DNA of 64,000 nt from contig NZ_OU659204.1 in the NCBI RefSeq assembly GCF_915403165.1, positions 2,852,001 through 2,916,000 of the forward strand, given 5' to 3'. Each line of letters begins with the position of its first letter. Within the stretch, counting starts at the first letter, position 1. This stretch comes from Providencia alcalifaciens. GTDB taxonomy: Bacteria; Pseudomonadota; Gammaproteobacteria; Enterobacterales; Enterobacteriaceae. Shown here piece after piece: positions 54,619 to 64,000 of this stretch. The notes below the pieces were generated by a model. It searched no databases, had not been told where the DNA came from, and worked only from the letters and a program-made list of their open reading frames with translations. Position numbers and translations under genes: made by a program.

Positions 54619-57600
54619 ATGCCTAAGTTTTTTATAGATAGACCAATTTTTGCATGGGTAATTGCGATTATCACCATGCTTGCGGGTCTGCTGGCAATTA
54701 TCAAGTTACCTGTCGCTCAGTACCCGACGATTGCACCGCCGGCTGTTTCCATTTCAGCTAACTACCCAGGGGCGGATGCGTCAACGGTACAAAATACGGT
54801 GACCCAAGTTATCGAACAGAATATGAATGGTATCGATAACTTGGTGTATATGTCATCAACCAGTGATTCATCAGGTTCAGCAAGTATTACGCTGACTTTT
54901 GAAGCGGGTACTGATGGCGATATCGCCCAAGTACAGGTACAGAATAAGCTCCAGTTGGCGATGCCACTATTACCTCAAGAAGTACAGCAACAAGGTATTA
55001 GTGTGGATAAGTCCACCAGCTCATTCTTAATGGTTGCAGGCTTTATTTCTAAAAACGGTTCAATGGGTCAATACGACATTGCCGACTACGTAGGGTCAAA
55101 TATTAAAGACCCACTTAGCCGTGTAAATGGTGTTGGTGAAACCCAGCTGTTTGGTACCCAATATGCAATGCGTATTTGGTTAAAACCAGAGCAACTTGTT
55201 AAGTACAACATGACAACTTCGGATGTCATTAACGCGATTCGCGTACAAAACAACCAAGTTGCAGCCGGTCAATTAGGGGGAACTCCTCCTGTTGGCGGTC
55301 AGCGTTTGAACGTCTCAATTATTGCTCAAACCCGTTTAAGCAACGTTGAAGAGTTCTCTAATATCTTACTTCGTGTGAACCAAGATGGTTCTCAAGTACG
55401 TTTGAAAGATTTAGCCACTGTTCAGCTGGGTGCGGAAAACTACAGTACCGTTGCTCGCTTTAACGGTATGCCAGCAGCAGGTATCGGTATTAAATTAGCA
55501 ACGGGTGCTAACGCACTGGATACCGCTAATAACGTACGTGCAGCCTTAGCTGAAATGGAACCGTTCTTCCCTGAAGGGCTAGAAGTTGTTTACCCATACG
55601 ATACAACGCCATTCGTTAAGATCTCGATTAACGAGGTAGTTAAAACGCTAGTTGAAGCGATCATGCTGGTTGTTGTGGTTATGTATCTGTTCTTACAGAA
55701 CATCCGCGCAACACTGATCCCAACTATCGCCGTACCGGTGGTTCTGTTAGGTACCTTTGCTATCTTGTCTGCCTTTGGCTACTCGATAAACACCTTAACC
55801 ATGTTTGCGATGGTACTTGCCATCGGTCTTCTCGTGGATGACGCCATCGTTGTTGTTGAAAACGTTGAGCGTGTTATGCAAGAAGAAGGTCTGCCACCAA
55901 AAGAGGCGACCAAAAAATCCATGGGGCAAATTCAAGGTGCTCTGGTCGGTATTGCAATGGTGCTGTCTGCGGTATTTATCCCAATGGCCTTCTTCGGTGG
56001 GTCTACAGGGGCAATTTACCGTCAGTTCTCTATCACCATCGTTTCATCGATGCTGCTATCGGTATTAGTTGCGATGATCCTGACCCCTGCACTGTGTGCA
56101 ACTATGTTGAAGCCAATTGAAAAAGGCAGCCATGGTTCCACTAAAGGGTTCTTTGGATGGTTTAACCGCGTATTTGAAAAGCAAGCTCACCATTACACAG
56201 ACAGCGTAAGCCGTATGTTGAATGGAACAGGTCGTTACCTTGTGATCTACGTTTTACTGGTCGTAGGCATGGCATTTATGTTCGTTCGTCTGCCATCGTC
56301 ATTCTTACCAGCAGAAGACCAAGGTGTGTTCTTATCCATGGTGCAGTTACCACCAGGATCAACTCAAGAACAAACCGAAGTCATCTTGGATGAAGTGAGC
56401 AATTACTTCAGAGTAGATGAAGGTAAAAACGTTGAATCTGTATTTACCGTTGGCGGCTTTAGCTTTGCAGGTGCAGGGCAAAACATGGGTCTCGCGTTCG
56501 TCGTTCTGAAAAACTGGGATGAGCGTAAAGGTAAAGAAAACCATGTGGATGCGATTGTTGCGCGTGCAAACGCTGCACTATCCAAAAAACAAGGTGCATT
56601 TATTTATGCCTTTAACTTGCCTGCAATCGTCGAGTTAGGTACATCAAACGGTTTCGACTTCGAACTGGTTGATAAAGGCGGTTTAGGCCATGACAAACTG
56701 ATGGAAGCACGTAATCAGTTACTTGGCCTGGCAGCTCAGCACCCTGAAATTCTGCAAGGTGTTCGCCCTAATGGTCAAGATGATACATCGCAATACCGTA
56801 TCTATATCGACCAACAAAAAGCTCAGGCGCAAGGCGTTGCGATCAGCGATATTAACGCAACTCTCAGTTCCGTGTTTGGTGGTACTTACGTCAACGACTT
56901 TATCGACCGCGGTCGTGTGAAGAAAGTTTACGTACAAGGTGACGCGGAAAGCCGTATGTTGCCGTCAGATATCAGCAACCTGTATGTTCGTAATAACCAA
57001 GGAAAAATGGTGCCATTCTCGGCATTCTTAGATACATCTCAAGATCCTTGGAAGTACGGTTCACCGCGTTTAGAACGCTATAACGGTGTTCCAGCGATGA
57101 ACATTCAAGGCCAAGCAACAGAAGGTCAAAGTACCGGTGCTGCAATGCTGATGATGGAAAAACTGACCACAGAAAACCTACCTGCGGGTATCGGTTATGA
57201 GTGGACAGGTATGTCGTACCAAGAGCGTTTGTCTGGTAACCAGGCACCTGCCCTGTATGCGATTTCCCTGATTGTTGTATTCCTGTGTCTGGCTGCATTG
57301 TATGAAAGCTGGTCTGTACCGTTCTCGGTTATGTTAGTGGTGCCACTTGGGGTTATCGGTGCGTTACTCTTCACCTCGGTCCGAGGCTTAGATAACGACG
57401 TTTACTTTAAGGTAGGCCTGTTAACCACCATTGGGTTATCGGCGAAGAACGCAATCTTGATTGTTGAATTCGCCAAAGACTTAATGGAGAAAGAAGGTAA
57501 AGGATTGATTGAAGCAACATTAGACGCGGTTAAAATGCGTCTAAGACCAATCCTGATGACATCACTGGCATTTATGCTGGGTGTTATCCCTCTGGTATTC

Positions 57601-57777
57601 AGTAATGGTGCAGGTTCTGCGGCACAGAACTCCGTCGGTACAGGTGTACTGGGTGGTATGTTCGCAGCAACATCATTGGCTATCTTCTTCGTTCCGGTAT
57701 TCTTTGTGGTGATCCGTCGCCGCTTTGCAAAGGCACCAGAACACGTTGATAACCATCAGCCACCAGCAGCTCATTAA
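54619..57777 (+). CDS. acrB: multidrug efflux RND transporter AcrB
   Basis: A 1052-residue HAE1-type RND pump that exports drugs, dyes and bile salts using proton motive force. The N terminus [20 protein letters not shown], the proton-relay aspartates in [20 protein letters not shown] (helix 4), the lysine in helix 10 ([20 protein letters not shown]) and the two large periplasmic loops with the docking hairpin ([20 protein letters not shown]) are all present. Length matches E. coli AcrB (1049). It is followed by a strong terminator. Confidence 0.98.
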   Translation: MPKFFIDRPIFAWVIAIITMLAGLLAIIKLPVAQYPTIAPPAVSISANYPGADASTVQNTVTQVIEQNMNGIDNLVYMSSTSDSSGSASITLTFEAGTDGDIAQVQVQNKLQLAMPLLPQEVQQQGISVDKSTSSFLMVAGFISKNGSMGQYDIADYVGSNIKDPLSRVNGVGETQLFGTQYAMRIWLKPEQLVKYNMTTSDVINAIRVQNNQVAAGQLGGTPPVGGQRLNVSIIAQTRLSNVEEFSNILLRVNQDGSQVRLKDLATVQLGAENYSTVARFNGMPAAGIGIKLATGANALDTANNVRAALAEMEPFFPEGLEVVYPYDTTPFVKISINEVVKTLVEAIMLVVVVMYLFLQNIRATLIPTIAVPVVLLGTFAILSAFGYSINTLTMFAMVLAIGLLVDDAIVVVENVERVMQEEGLPPKEATKKSMGQIQGALVGIAMVLSAVFIPMAFFGGSTGAIYRQFSITIVSSMLLSVLVAMILTPALCATMLKPIEKGSHGSTKGFFGWFNRVFEKQAHHYTDSVSRMLNGTGRYLVIYVLLVVGMAFMFVRLPSSFLPAEDQGVFLSMVQLPPGSTQEQTEVILDEVSNYFRVDEGKNVESVFTVGGFSFAGAGQNMGLAFVVLKNWDERKGKENHVDAIVARANAALSKKQGAFIYAFNLPAIVELGTSNGFDFELVDKGGLGHDKLMEARNQLLGLAAQHPEILQGVRPNGQDDTSQYRIYIDQQKAQAQGVAISDINATLSSVFGGTYVNDFIDRGRVKKVYVQGDAESRMLPSDISNLYVRNNQGKMVPFSAFLDTSQDPWKYGSPRLERYNGVPAMNIQGQATEGQSTGAAMLMMEKLTTENLPAGIGYEWTGMSYQERLSGNQAPALYAISLIVVFLCLAALYESWSVPFSVMLVVPLGVIGALLFTSVRGLDNDVYFKVGLLTTIGLSAKNAILIVEFAKDLMEKEGKGLIEATLDAVKMRLRPILMTSLAFMLGVIPLVFSNGAGSAAQNSVGTGVLGGMFAATSLAIFFVPVFFVVIRRRFAKAPEHVDNHQPPAAH

Positions 57778-57793
57778 TCGCTAATGCGTTAAA

Positions 57794-57819
57794 AAAAGCC
57801 CCCTTCATTGGGGGCTTTT
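57794..57819. terminator. bidirectional terminator acrB / toxin gene
   Basis: AAAAGCCCCC and GGGGGCTTTT form a GC-rich stem with a 6-base loop and T-tracts on both strands, between two convergent genes. Confidence 0.9.
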
Positions 57820-57841
57820 CATTTTATTCTAATAAACATGA

Positions 57842-60800
57842 TTAGCTTAGAAAATGCTGAACGGCATTTACCGGTAATATTTCCGATGTATGCTGATTCA
57901 ATAATGCGTTTGTCTCTTGAAAAGGACTCAGATCATTAACTGAGGTGAATTGACTGCAACTATCAGCTAAAGAATCCAAATTATCATTGCACTGTGATTT
58001 ATTCTCAAAATAACTCGCTAGATACATTGCACCATGGCGTGCATTAAGTGTATTCGCAAGGTCACTTATATTTATAGTTCTATCCTCAAACTGAATCATT
58101 AAGTGCCGATTCTTTAACTCATTTGAGCCATAAATATTATGTAACACCAATGATGTTTGATTAATGGAGTCCGTAATAATTAAATCACTATGAAGCCGAT
58201 TAACAAAAATCGAATTATTCTCAGCCTTTATCGGTAGTACCAGATAATCAACTGCCTTATCTTGTGATTGATTATTAATAATAATGGCCTGATGACGCTG
58301 CCAATCCTCCATATTCAAGTGATAGGTATCTTTACCTTCCCCACCACTCAATATCAACGTTTGAACGTCCTTTAGTTGCGTTGGGGCAAGAATATCATCA
58401 TGATCAGTCCCTTTCATGACCAATGATGAGCCAAATTGACTTTGATTAGATAATGGATGAAAAATAATTTGTCCTTCAACAGTGAGTATCATTAACCCAT
58501 CCCCTATTTTCTGCACATTTTTTATTGCTATCGTCGGATATAAATCAATTGAGTTAGGTAAAGACTCCGGCAATTGTAAAACCGCATTATCACTGAATAT
58601 TTCAGCCAATTGGGTACTAGAGATGGCTTTTTGCTGATACAGCTTTTTAGTCTGTGTATCAAATATAATTCCACTCTCAGCATGTTGATCAAACCCTAAA
58701 AACTGTAATGTATTCTCCGGTAATGGCGATTTGTTAATAATGATTTGGCCTTTAAAATACCACGCGGATAAAAGTTGGTTTTCCTCTTTATCTTTTAAAC
58801 CAAGTAATGTGATTGGATGAGGTTCATTAATAAAATTATTTAAAATATTCCAATCAACAGGTTTATTGTCGGACCCTAATTTATTCAGTGCAACCACATC
58901 AGCACTACCATTAACCTTAAGTTGCTTTACTACACCATTTTTATGGAGAACCAATAAGTTACCTTGCCAACTAAAAACAGTTTCTATTTCACTAAGACCC
59001 AGCCGCTTAGCCGTTGGATTATGAAGATCAATAAACTCTTGCCCAGGTCCTTCTTGGCGAAAAATAGTGTCATCATTCTGGCTATAAAAGAAAAAGACCT
59101 CACCTCCATTATCGTCAAATAAGCTACCAACCAATGTAAGATCGGTTGGTGGCTCCCAATTCCAAGTATCTGTTAGTGGATCAAAACGCTTAAAACGAGT
59201 ACCTACGATTTTTGACAATGACGGTGTTGCTCGACTTACCAAAAATAAACCTTCAATTTCGAGTAATTCATGTCTATTCATAAAACCAACATAATTATTT
59301 CCGATCACCTCTTCGAATGGAATTCTATTCGCAAGCTGCCTATCCATATACGCTAATTCATTTGGATTACTCGAAAACCAATGTAATGATGGAGATAGAT
59401 TTGAAATCTGCACTTGATCATGATTATAAGGTCTTTCTAAGTTAGGTTTAATTAATACCCCATCACCAGTACGTAACCAATAAACCTTCATGATACCTAG
59501 ATGATCTGTATTTTTAATCATCACCATTTTGGCTAATTTAGGTAATGGAGACAAAGGGGATTCATCGATATATTCTTGGCTTAATCCAATGGTATTTGAA
59601 TGAGCCAAATAGCTATGTTTTAAACTTTGGGGAGGAATAACCGTTTTTGTTTTATGTAAAATAGCCATTAAAGCTACATCATTAGAAATACAGTAAAGCT
59701 CTAATTGATTATCCACCATACGATAGCTAAGATTTATTTTACTTCCTCTATATATTCTTGTTATTTCAAGACAGACTACATTATTAACTATTCCCATTTT
59801 TTCAATTTTTGCATCATGTTCTAAAAGGTCTATAAAATCAAAACGTGTTTTTAAAGATCTAGAATGAATATCGGCTACCCATGCAATACTTTCCTTTTCA
59901 GAATAAAAATATGCATCATCACCAACAGTACAGACCAATATCGCAGATTGATTTTCTTTATTTATAGAATTTGTATAGAACATACGATCAGTTGCAGAAT
60001 TATAGAAAGCGCGCCCAACATTTATACCATTCAACTGATAATGATTAACAACCACATATTGCCTATGTAACTCACCTTTTTGTTCTAATTCTTTAATAAA
60101 AGACTCAATAGAGTGCTCTTCTGAATTCCAGTGCATTCCATTTAAGCTAATCACTTCTACCGTTTTATCTTTAAAGTTAATTTCTGTCATCTCTTGTTGA
60201 CTATTAACTAGGCGAATTACGTTAAGTTTAGCCGAATCATCAACATAAATACTCATACTACCGATTTCTATACGGTCATCCATAATTTCAATCGCTATAT
60301 TTTGGTGGTTATCTATAAAGCTAGTATCAATAACCCAGGTAGATTGATGATTCAAAAGTGGTGACTGTTTTAACTTTAAGTTACTGCCATGATTGACTGA
60401 AATTTGATATTCACCACCATATCCAATAAAATCATACTCTATGTAACTGTGCCAAGAATCCGGTAGTGTAGGAATAATTAAATGCTTATTATCCGAATCT
60501 AACTTGATATTAATCGGCGTAAAAACATACTCAAATTTTAATTCTGAAATAACATATTCTAGGCCACAATAGAAATAGTCAAAATAAAATTGGTAGTTTT
60601 CTTCCATATCTCTAAGAATAGAGTAACCATTATCCCCTCGGGATGTTCCACCAAATAGAGAACTGTATTTATAATTAATATACGATTTAGGAACAGCAGG
60701 AAGCACAATGATATTAGACTGTGTACTATCAAAGCTGACCTTATTTGAAAAAATGCCAACTGCTTCCCTCACATTAATAGCATTATTTTTATTAACCTCT

Positions 60801-63800
60801 GCACGCGGTGACGATTGAAAATCACTTAAAGCACTATGTCCGATGGTCCATGATCTTTTTTCACCACGGTAAATATATTGGCTCCCTAAAGTGAATGTTT
60901 CCTCTAAAAAATCAATGCCTTCTATGACAATGCCATTTGTTGGTATCAATAGTTTTTTTTCAGCATGATAGGATATAGCTGCATTCTGATAACTTTCTTT
61001 ATAATGTGTAAAAATAGCACCGACTTCTGCCGCTTCATAAGCATGACGCTCATTAATTCTCACTAATTCAGCGACTCCTATGCCAAGACCTGTTAAAGGA
61101 ACCGCTAGAGGCATTGCGACACCCGCAACAGTTTCAGCACCTAATATAGATGCGCCATATCCCACAATACTGGTGGTAAGTGCAGCGGAATCAAAGGCTA
61201 ACCTAGTTCCAATGACTGTACTTTGCTGCTCATTCTCTACATTTGCGAGCTCATAAATATCAAACCCCACCATCGCACCTTGAAACATAGCGCCGACCCC
61301 TTCATTTGCGGTTCGTAAAAGGGAAGATGAGAAACTATTCATCTCTGTTTTTACAATCGCCGCGCCATCCTTCCAAAGTGTGCTTGCCAATTGAGTAACT
61401 CTTGATATGTCATTTAGGGCTCCATGAGCCATCATGGTATAGCTCACATAGGCATGAATTCTCAAGGCTGTATTTAAATTGGAAGGACTTCCTGAAGCTA
61501 CAGATTGGCGGTTACGATTTGCAGACCATTCAATCAATGCCTTAATACCAATGGCTGAATTAAGCCCGTCTACATGTTCAGCACTAATACTACCTTCGGA
61601 TATATCCTCGTGTTGTAGCTCTAAGTCATCAAACGTGTAGTGCTGGCGAAAAGTCGCTATGGACTCATTAAAGTATTGTTTGAATTCAAAAAATGTAGCG
61701 TCTTCCGTTTCAATCCAACGAGGTACCTCTTCATCGTCTCGATGGATAAACTGAACCCGATATCGCCCACTATCAAGTTTGTCTGTACTGGCAAACACTG
61801 GTAGCCAATTTTCATCCAATTGATTTAATTGGTTAATTTTATTGACTGATGATTCAAGGCGAGCTCCCCATTGTTCTGCATTTAAAATACAAAGGGAGGT
61901 TTTGATTTGCCTGTCTTCCATTAATGTATTTTGTTTCTCTAAGAAGACTTTCATGTCTTGGTGCCTCTGAGCAACCTCAGATAATTCCGTAGAAGAAACC
62001 ATATCTCCTACATTTAATCCTGAGCCAACACCCACATTTGCCATTTTCTCAACATCAATAGCAATAAGCTCAAATATAGGCTTTGATTTATCAATTAACG
62101 CGTCATATTTATAAGCCATTTTCTTTTTATTCATAAAATGGTTTAACGCAGAAAATAATTTTTTATGGTTATCAAAGGTATAAATTCCAAAGTTAGGATC
62201 ATAAAAATAGTAGTAAACCTTGCCACTATTAATTAATTTCCCTATCAGCATTGAGTGGGTTTGAGTATTTAAGGCATACATTTTCATTGCCTCACCTTCA
62301 GTAAGTACCTTTTCTATCCCAGTTAAATCAAGTAAACCAACTGAAGAGGATGCTTCAGTTGCTTGTATATTTGAATGTAAATTTTGCAACGATGATCTTA
62401 ATAAAACAGAACTTTTTTCTTTTGGTGAGGCTGCCGCAAGAAACATTTTATTAAGTAATTCATCAGCACCTTTATCACCATCCAGCGCTAGAGCAACTGA
62501 CATAGCCCGAACTAAAGGATAACAACGTCCACCTGAATCATCTTCCATTAAAGGTAAATAAAAATCTTGTGGAGCTACTCGTTGCTGAACACTTCCACTT
62601 TTTTGGAAAAATGTATCCATCTGGGATGTAAGATCTAAAATATTTTTTATATAATCGGATTGTTCTTTTATTTTAATATATTGAGATAACGCGCCTCTCT
62701 CCTTTAATTTTAATCCGCCATTAATATAAAGTTTTTGCATTTCTAACAAAGGCATCTCATGATTAAATCCTTTAATATTTATACTCTTATAATTACCAAT
62801 TCCTTCATCAAACTCAACACTCCCTTTCCAAATATCATTATTCAATATTATTTCAAATTGATTTCTTAAATTTAGATTGTTAGAGCTCATCCCTGTTTTA
62901 ATATTATTTCCTTCCATATGAATAACTTCTTTTTCTCCATGATAATTTTTAATTTGTAGCCATAGCCAACTTCGCTCTACTGATAAAAGCTCAGATAATA
63001 TAGGATCATATCTTTGCTTGTAGTATTCACGTAAGTTTTTATTCATATTAATAATTTCATTTATCTCATCTTTTCTTATCCTATTTTCATAAGACATACC
63101 AATTTCACTTGAAGCTGATTTATTTAGCTCATCAATTTCCTTCTTAGCTCTATCTATCTTTTCATTAATATGATTTTTTTCATCATTAATTTTTTGTTTT
63201 ATTTTATTATTTAAACCCACCCATGACTGAATAGCTGGATGCTCTGATGAAAAATCCCCACCTAAGTAAACTTCATCTTTAATATTAGATATATCAATAT
63301 TGAAATTCTTTCCAAGAACGATTATTTTTTTGTGTACTTCATTACGGTAATTATTGAACCGTTCTAAACTTAAATGAGAAAAGTTATTGTTAGGGTATAA
63401 CTGACTAATTATTTCACCTTGTTCACGCAAGTGTGGAATAGGAGCAACGTCAATAATTTTATACTCCTGACGTTGTAAGATTAATTCCCATTGCCCCTCT
63501 TTATATCGCATATAAACTAGAGCTAAACCTTCCGCTGTTCCAGCGACTTGATAATCTTGAAAATCAAATGCCATCACCACATTATCATACAGTATTGAAC
63601 TATTAACGCGCCCATCATGATAGACCCTGTATGTACTATCATCATGTTTTGTCACAATAATTGAGCACCCACTTAATCCACCAGTAAATAAAAAGCTATC
63701 TTCTGCTGCTTGTATTGGAATATCAACATATGCGGGCATTCGATTTGACTGATTCGCTCCGTTATAACCTAAAAAATAAGCATTGACTGTTAAGTCAGAA

Positions 63801-64000
63801 TTAAGAATTGCAGAACCTTTAGCCAACTCAATAGCATATATATGCGGTGCTATTTTTGTAAATTGAGCAAGACCATTAGAAGGTAATTTCCCCATTTTCA
63901 TTATACTATCGCCACTAATAGCGGAAGAGTGAGAAAATAATATGGAATTATCTTTAAATTGTGCAATATCAGGACTTGCTGAGTTCCGTGAAGTTGGTGT
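57842..64000 (-). CDS. giant LCT/LifA-like toxin, 5' end outside window
   Basis: The frame is open from the right edge of the window; the ATG at 63901 is only the first Met seen, with 33 more codons before it. More than 2050 residues are visible (numbered from that Met). Region 45-150 has GGLSGCSIIV (Cys79) and YHDGR (His95), like the LSGC deamidases CNF1 and BLF1. Region 240-300 is helical and charged. Region 455-600 has GRCYPLV (Cys460), THSMLIG (His549) and YDPNFG (Asp568), the order of C58 peptidases (YopT, LifA). Region 830-1240 resembles the TcdA/TcdB pore domain: a long hydrophobic stretch at 897-946, then GIDFLEETFTLG, VLPAVPKSYINYKY and YDFIGYGGEYQIS. After that come beta-rich repeats and a weak RTX-like GTDHDD/GGEGKD near 1835-1850. 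Its secretion route and partners are unknown. Confidence 0.85.
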   Translation of the reverse strand, partial: TPTSRNSASPDIAQFKDNSILFSHSSAISGDSIMKMGKLPSNGLAQFTKIAPHIYAIELAKGSAILNSDLTVNAYFLGYNGANQSNRMPAYVDIPIQAAEDSFLFTGGLSGCSIIVTKHDDSTYRVYHDGRVNSSILYDNVVMAFDFQDYQVAGTAEGLALVYMRYKEGQWELILQRQEYKIIDVAPIPHLREQGEIISQLYPNNNFSHLSLERFNNYRNEVHKKIIVLGKNFNIDISNIKDEVYLGGDFSSEHPAIQSWVGLNNKIKQKINDEKNHINEKIDRAKKEIDELNKSASSEIGMSYENRIRKDEINEIINMNKNLREYYKQRYDPILSELLSVERSWLWLQIKNYHGEKEVIHMEGNNIKTGMSSNNLNLRNQFEIILNNDIWKGSVEFDEGIGNYKSINIKGFNHEMPLLEMQKLYINGGLKLKERGALSQYIKIKEQSDYIKNILDLTSQMDTFFQKSGSVQQRVAPQDFYLPLMEDDSGGRCYPLVRAMSVALALDGDKGADELLNKMFLAAASPKEKSSVLLRSSLQNLHSNIQATEASSSVGLLDLTGIEKVLTEGEAMKMYALNTQTHSMLIGKLINSGKVYYYFYDPNFGIYTFDNHKKLFSALNHFMNKKKMAYKYDALIDKSKPIFELIAIDVEKMANVGVGSGLNVGDMVSSTELSEVAQRHQDMKVFLEKQNTLMEDRQIKTSLCILNAEQWGARLESSVNKINQLNQLDENWLPVFASTDKLDSGRYRVQFIHRDDEEVPRWIETEDATFFEFKQYFNESIATFRQHYTFDDLELQHEDISEGSISAEHVDGLNSAIGIKALIEWSANRNRQSVASGSPSNLNTALRIHAYVSYTMMAHGALNDISRVTQLASTLWKDGAAIVKTEMNSFSSSLLRTANEGVGAMFQGAMVGFDIYELANVENEQQSTVIGTRLAFDSAALTTSIVGYGASILGAETVAGVAMPLAVPLTGLGIGVAELVRINERHAYEAAEVGAIFTHYKESYQNAAISYHAEKKLLIPTNGIVIEGIDFLEETFTLGSQYIYRGEKRSWTIGHSALSDFQSSPRAEVNKNNAINVREAVGIFSNKVSFDSTQSNIIVLPAVPKSYINYKYSSLFGGTSRGDNGYSILRDMEENYQFYFDYFYCGLEYVISELKFEYVFTPINIKLDSDNKHLIIPTLPDSWHSYIEYDFIGYGGEYQISVNHGSNLKLKQSPLLNHQSTWVIDTSFIDNHQNIAIEIMDDRIEIGSMSIYVDDSAKLNVIRLVNSQQEMTEINFKDKTVEVISLNGMHWNSEEHSIESFIKELEQKGELHRQYVVVNHYQLNGINVGRAFYNSATDRMFYTNSINKENQSAILVCTVGDDAYFYSEKESIAWVADIHSRSLKTRFDFIDLLEHDAKIEKMGIVNNVVCLEITRIYRGSKINLSYRMVDNQLELYCISNDVALMAILHKTKTVIPPQSLKHSYLAHSNTIGLSQEYIDESPLSPLPKLAKMVMIKNTDHLGIMKVYWLRTGDGVLIKPNLERPYNHDQVQISNLSPSLHWFSSNPNELAYMDRQLANRIPFEEVIGNNYVGFMNRHELLEIEGLFLVSRATPSLSKIVGTRFKRFDPLTDTWNWEPPTDLTLVGSLFDDNGGEVFFFYSQNDDTIFRQEGPGQEFIDLHNPTAKRLGLSEIETVFSWQGNLLVLHKNGVVKQLKVNGSADVVALNKLGSDNKPVDWNILNNFINEPHPITLLGLKDKEENQLLSAWYFKGQIIINKSPLPENTLQFLGFDQHAESGIIFDTQTKKLYQQKAISSTQLAEIFSDNAVLQLPESLPNSIDLYPTIAIKNVQKIGDGLMILTVEGQIIFHPLSNQSQFGSSLVMKGTDHDDILAPTQLKDVQTLILSGGEGKDTYHLNMEDWQRHQAIIINNQSQDKAVDYLVLPIKAENNSIFVNRLHSDLIITDSINQTSLVLHNIYGSNELKNRHLMIQFEDRTINISDLANTLNARHGAMYLASYFENKSQCNDNLDSLADSCSQFTSVNDLSPFQETNALLNQHTSEILPVNAVQHFLS

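Noticed and set aside
63899..63901. The ATG at 63901 as the true start of the giant toxin
   Set aside because: The same frame stays open for 33 more codons to the window edge without a stop, so the gene most likely begins outside the window.

Overview
The window looks like chromosomal DNA of Providencia (Morganellaceae, Enterobacterales). The gene order from acrB to folD follows the E. coli 10-12 min region almost gene for gene, the base composition is moderately AT-rich, and the islands are typical of this family: an MrpJ-type fimbrial regulator, a YopH-like phosphatase and a large LCT/LifA-like toxin. The genus is inferred from protein resemblance and synteny recalled from knowledge; no search was run.

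Layout, left to right. (1) 1-1.86 kb: the 5' end of a fimbrial major subunit gene, an MrpJ-like regulator, and over 1 kb of very AT-rich DNA ending at tRNA-Arg(UCU) (argU). (2) 2.1-9.4 kb: housekeeping genes folD, ybcJ, cysS, ppiB-lpxH and purEK (with a PurR box), interrupted by a YopH-like protein tyrosine phosphatase and an ERIC repeat. (3) 9.5-12.3 kb: an accessory MFS transporter and a secreted phytase-like esterase. (4) 12.5-25 kb: ybbP-ybbA / tesA-ybbO-ybbN-qmcA-ybbJ, cueR/copA with a near-perfect CueR operator, an HdeD-like protein, ybaP and ybaK. (5) 25-30.3 kb: ushA, fsr, ybaL. (6) 30.3-37.2 kb: an inserted catabolic cluster. It has a DeoR repressor and two FAD oxidoreductases on one strand, and a glycerol-kinase-like FGGY kinase and EutH-like permease on the other, around a shared promoter region with a perfect CRP half-site pair. 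(7) 37.2-48.7 kb: gsk, a Wzz-family gene in the place E. coli uses for aes, then hemH, adk, htpG, recR-ybaB-dnaX, apt, priC and ybaM. (8) 48.7-57.8 kb: mscK, ychN-acrR and acrAB with the AcrR operator. (9) 57.8-64.0 kb: more than 2000 codons of a giant toxin whose 5' end lies outside the window.

The housekeeping blocks cover folate, cysteinyl-tRNA, purine, haem, adenylate and replication functions plus copper and drug efflux. The accessory material sits at the joints between these blocks.

The most notable items are: the giant toxin, with an LSGC (CNF1/BLF1-type) deamidase-like motif, a C58-type Cys-His-Asp protease-like domain and a TcdA/TcdB-like translocation domain; the EutH/FGGY cluster, whose kinase has lost the glycerol-binding arginine; the YopH-like phosphatase with altered WPD and P-loops; and a well-conserved dnaX frameshift site.
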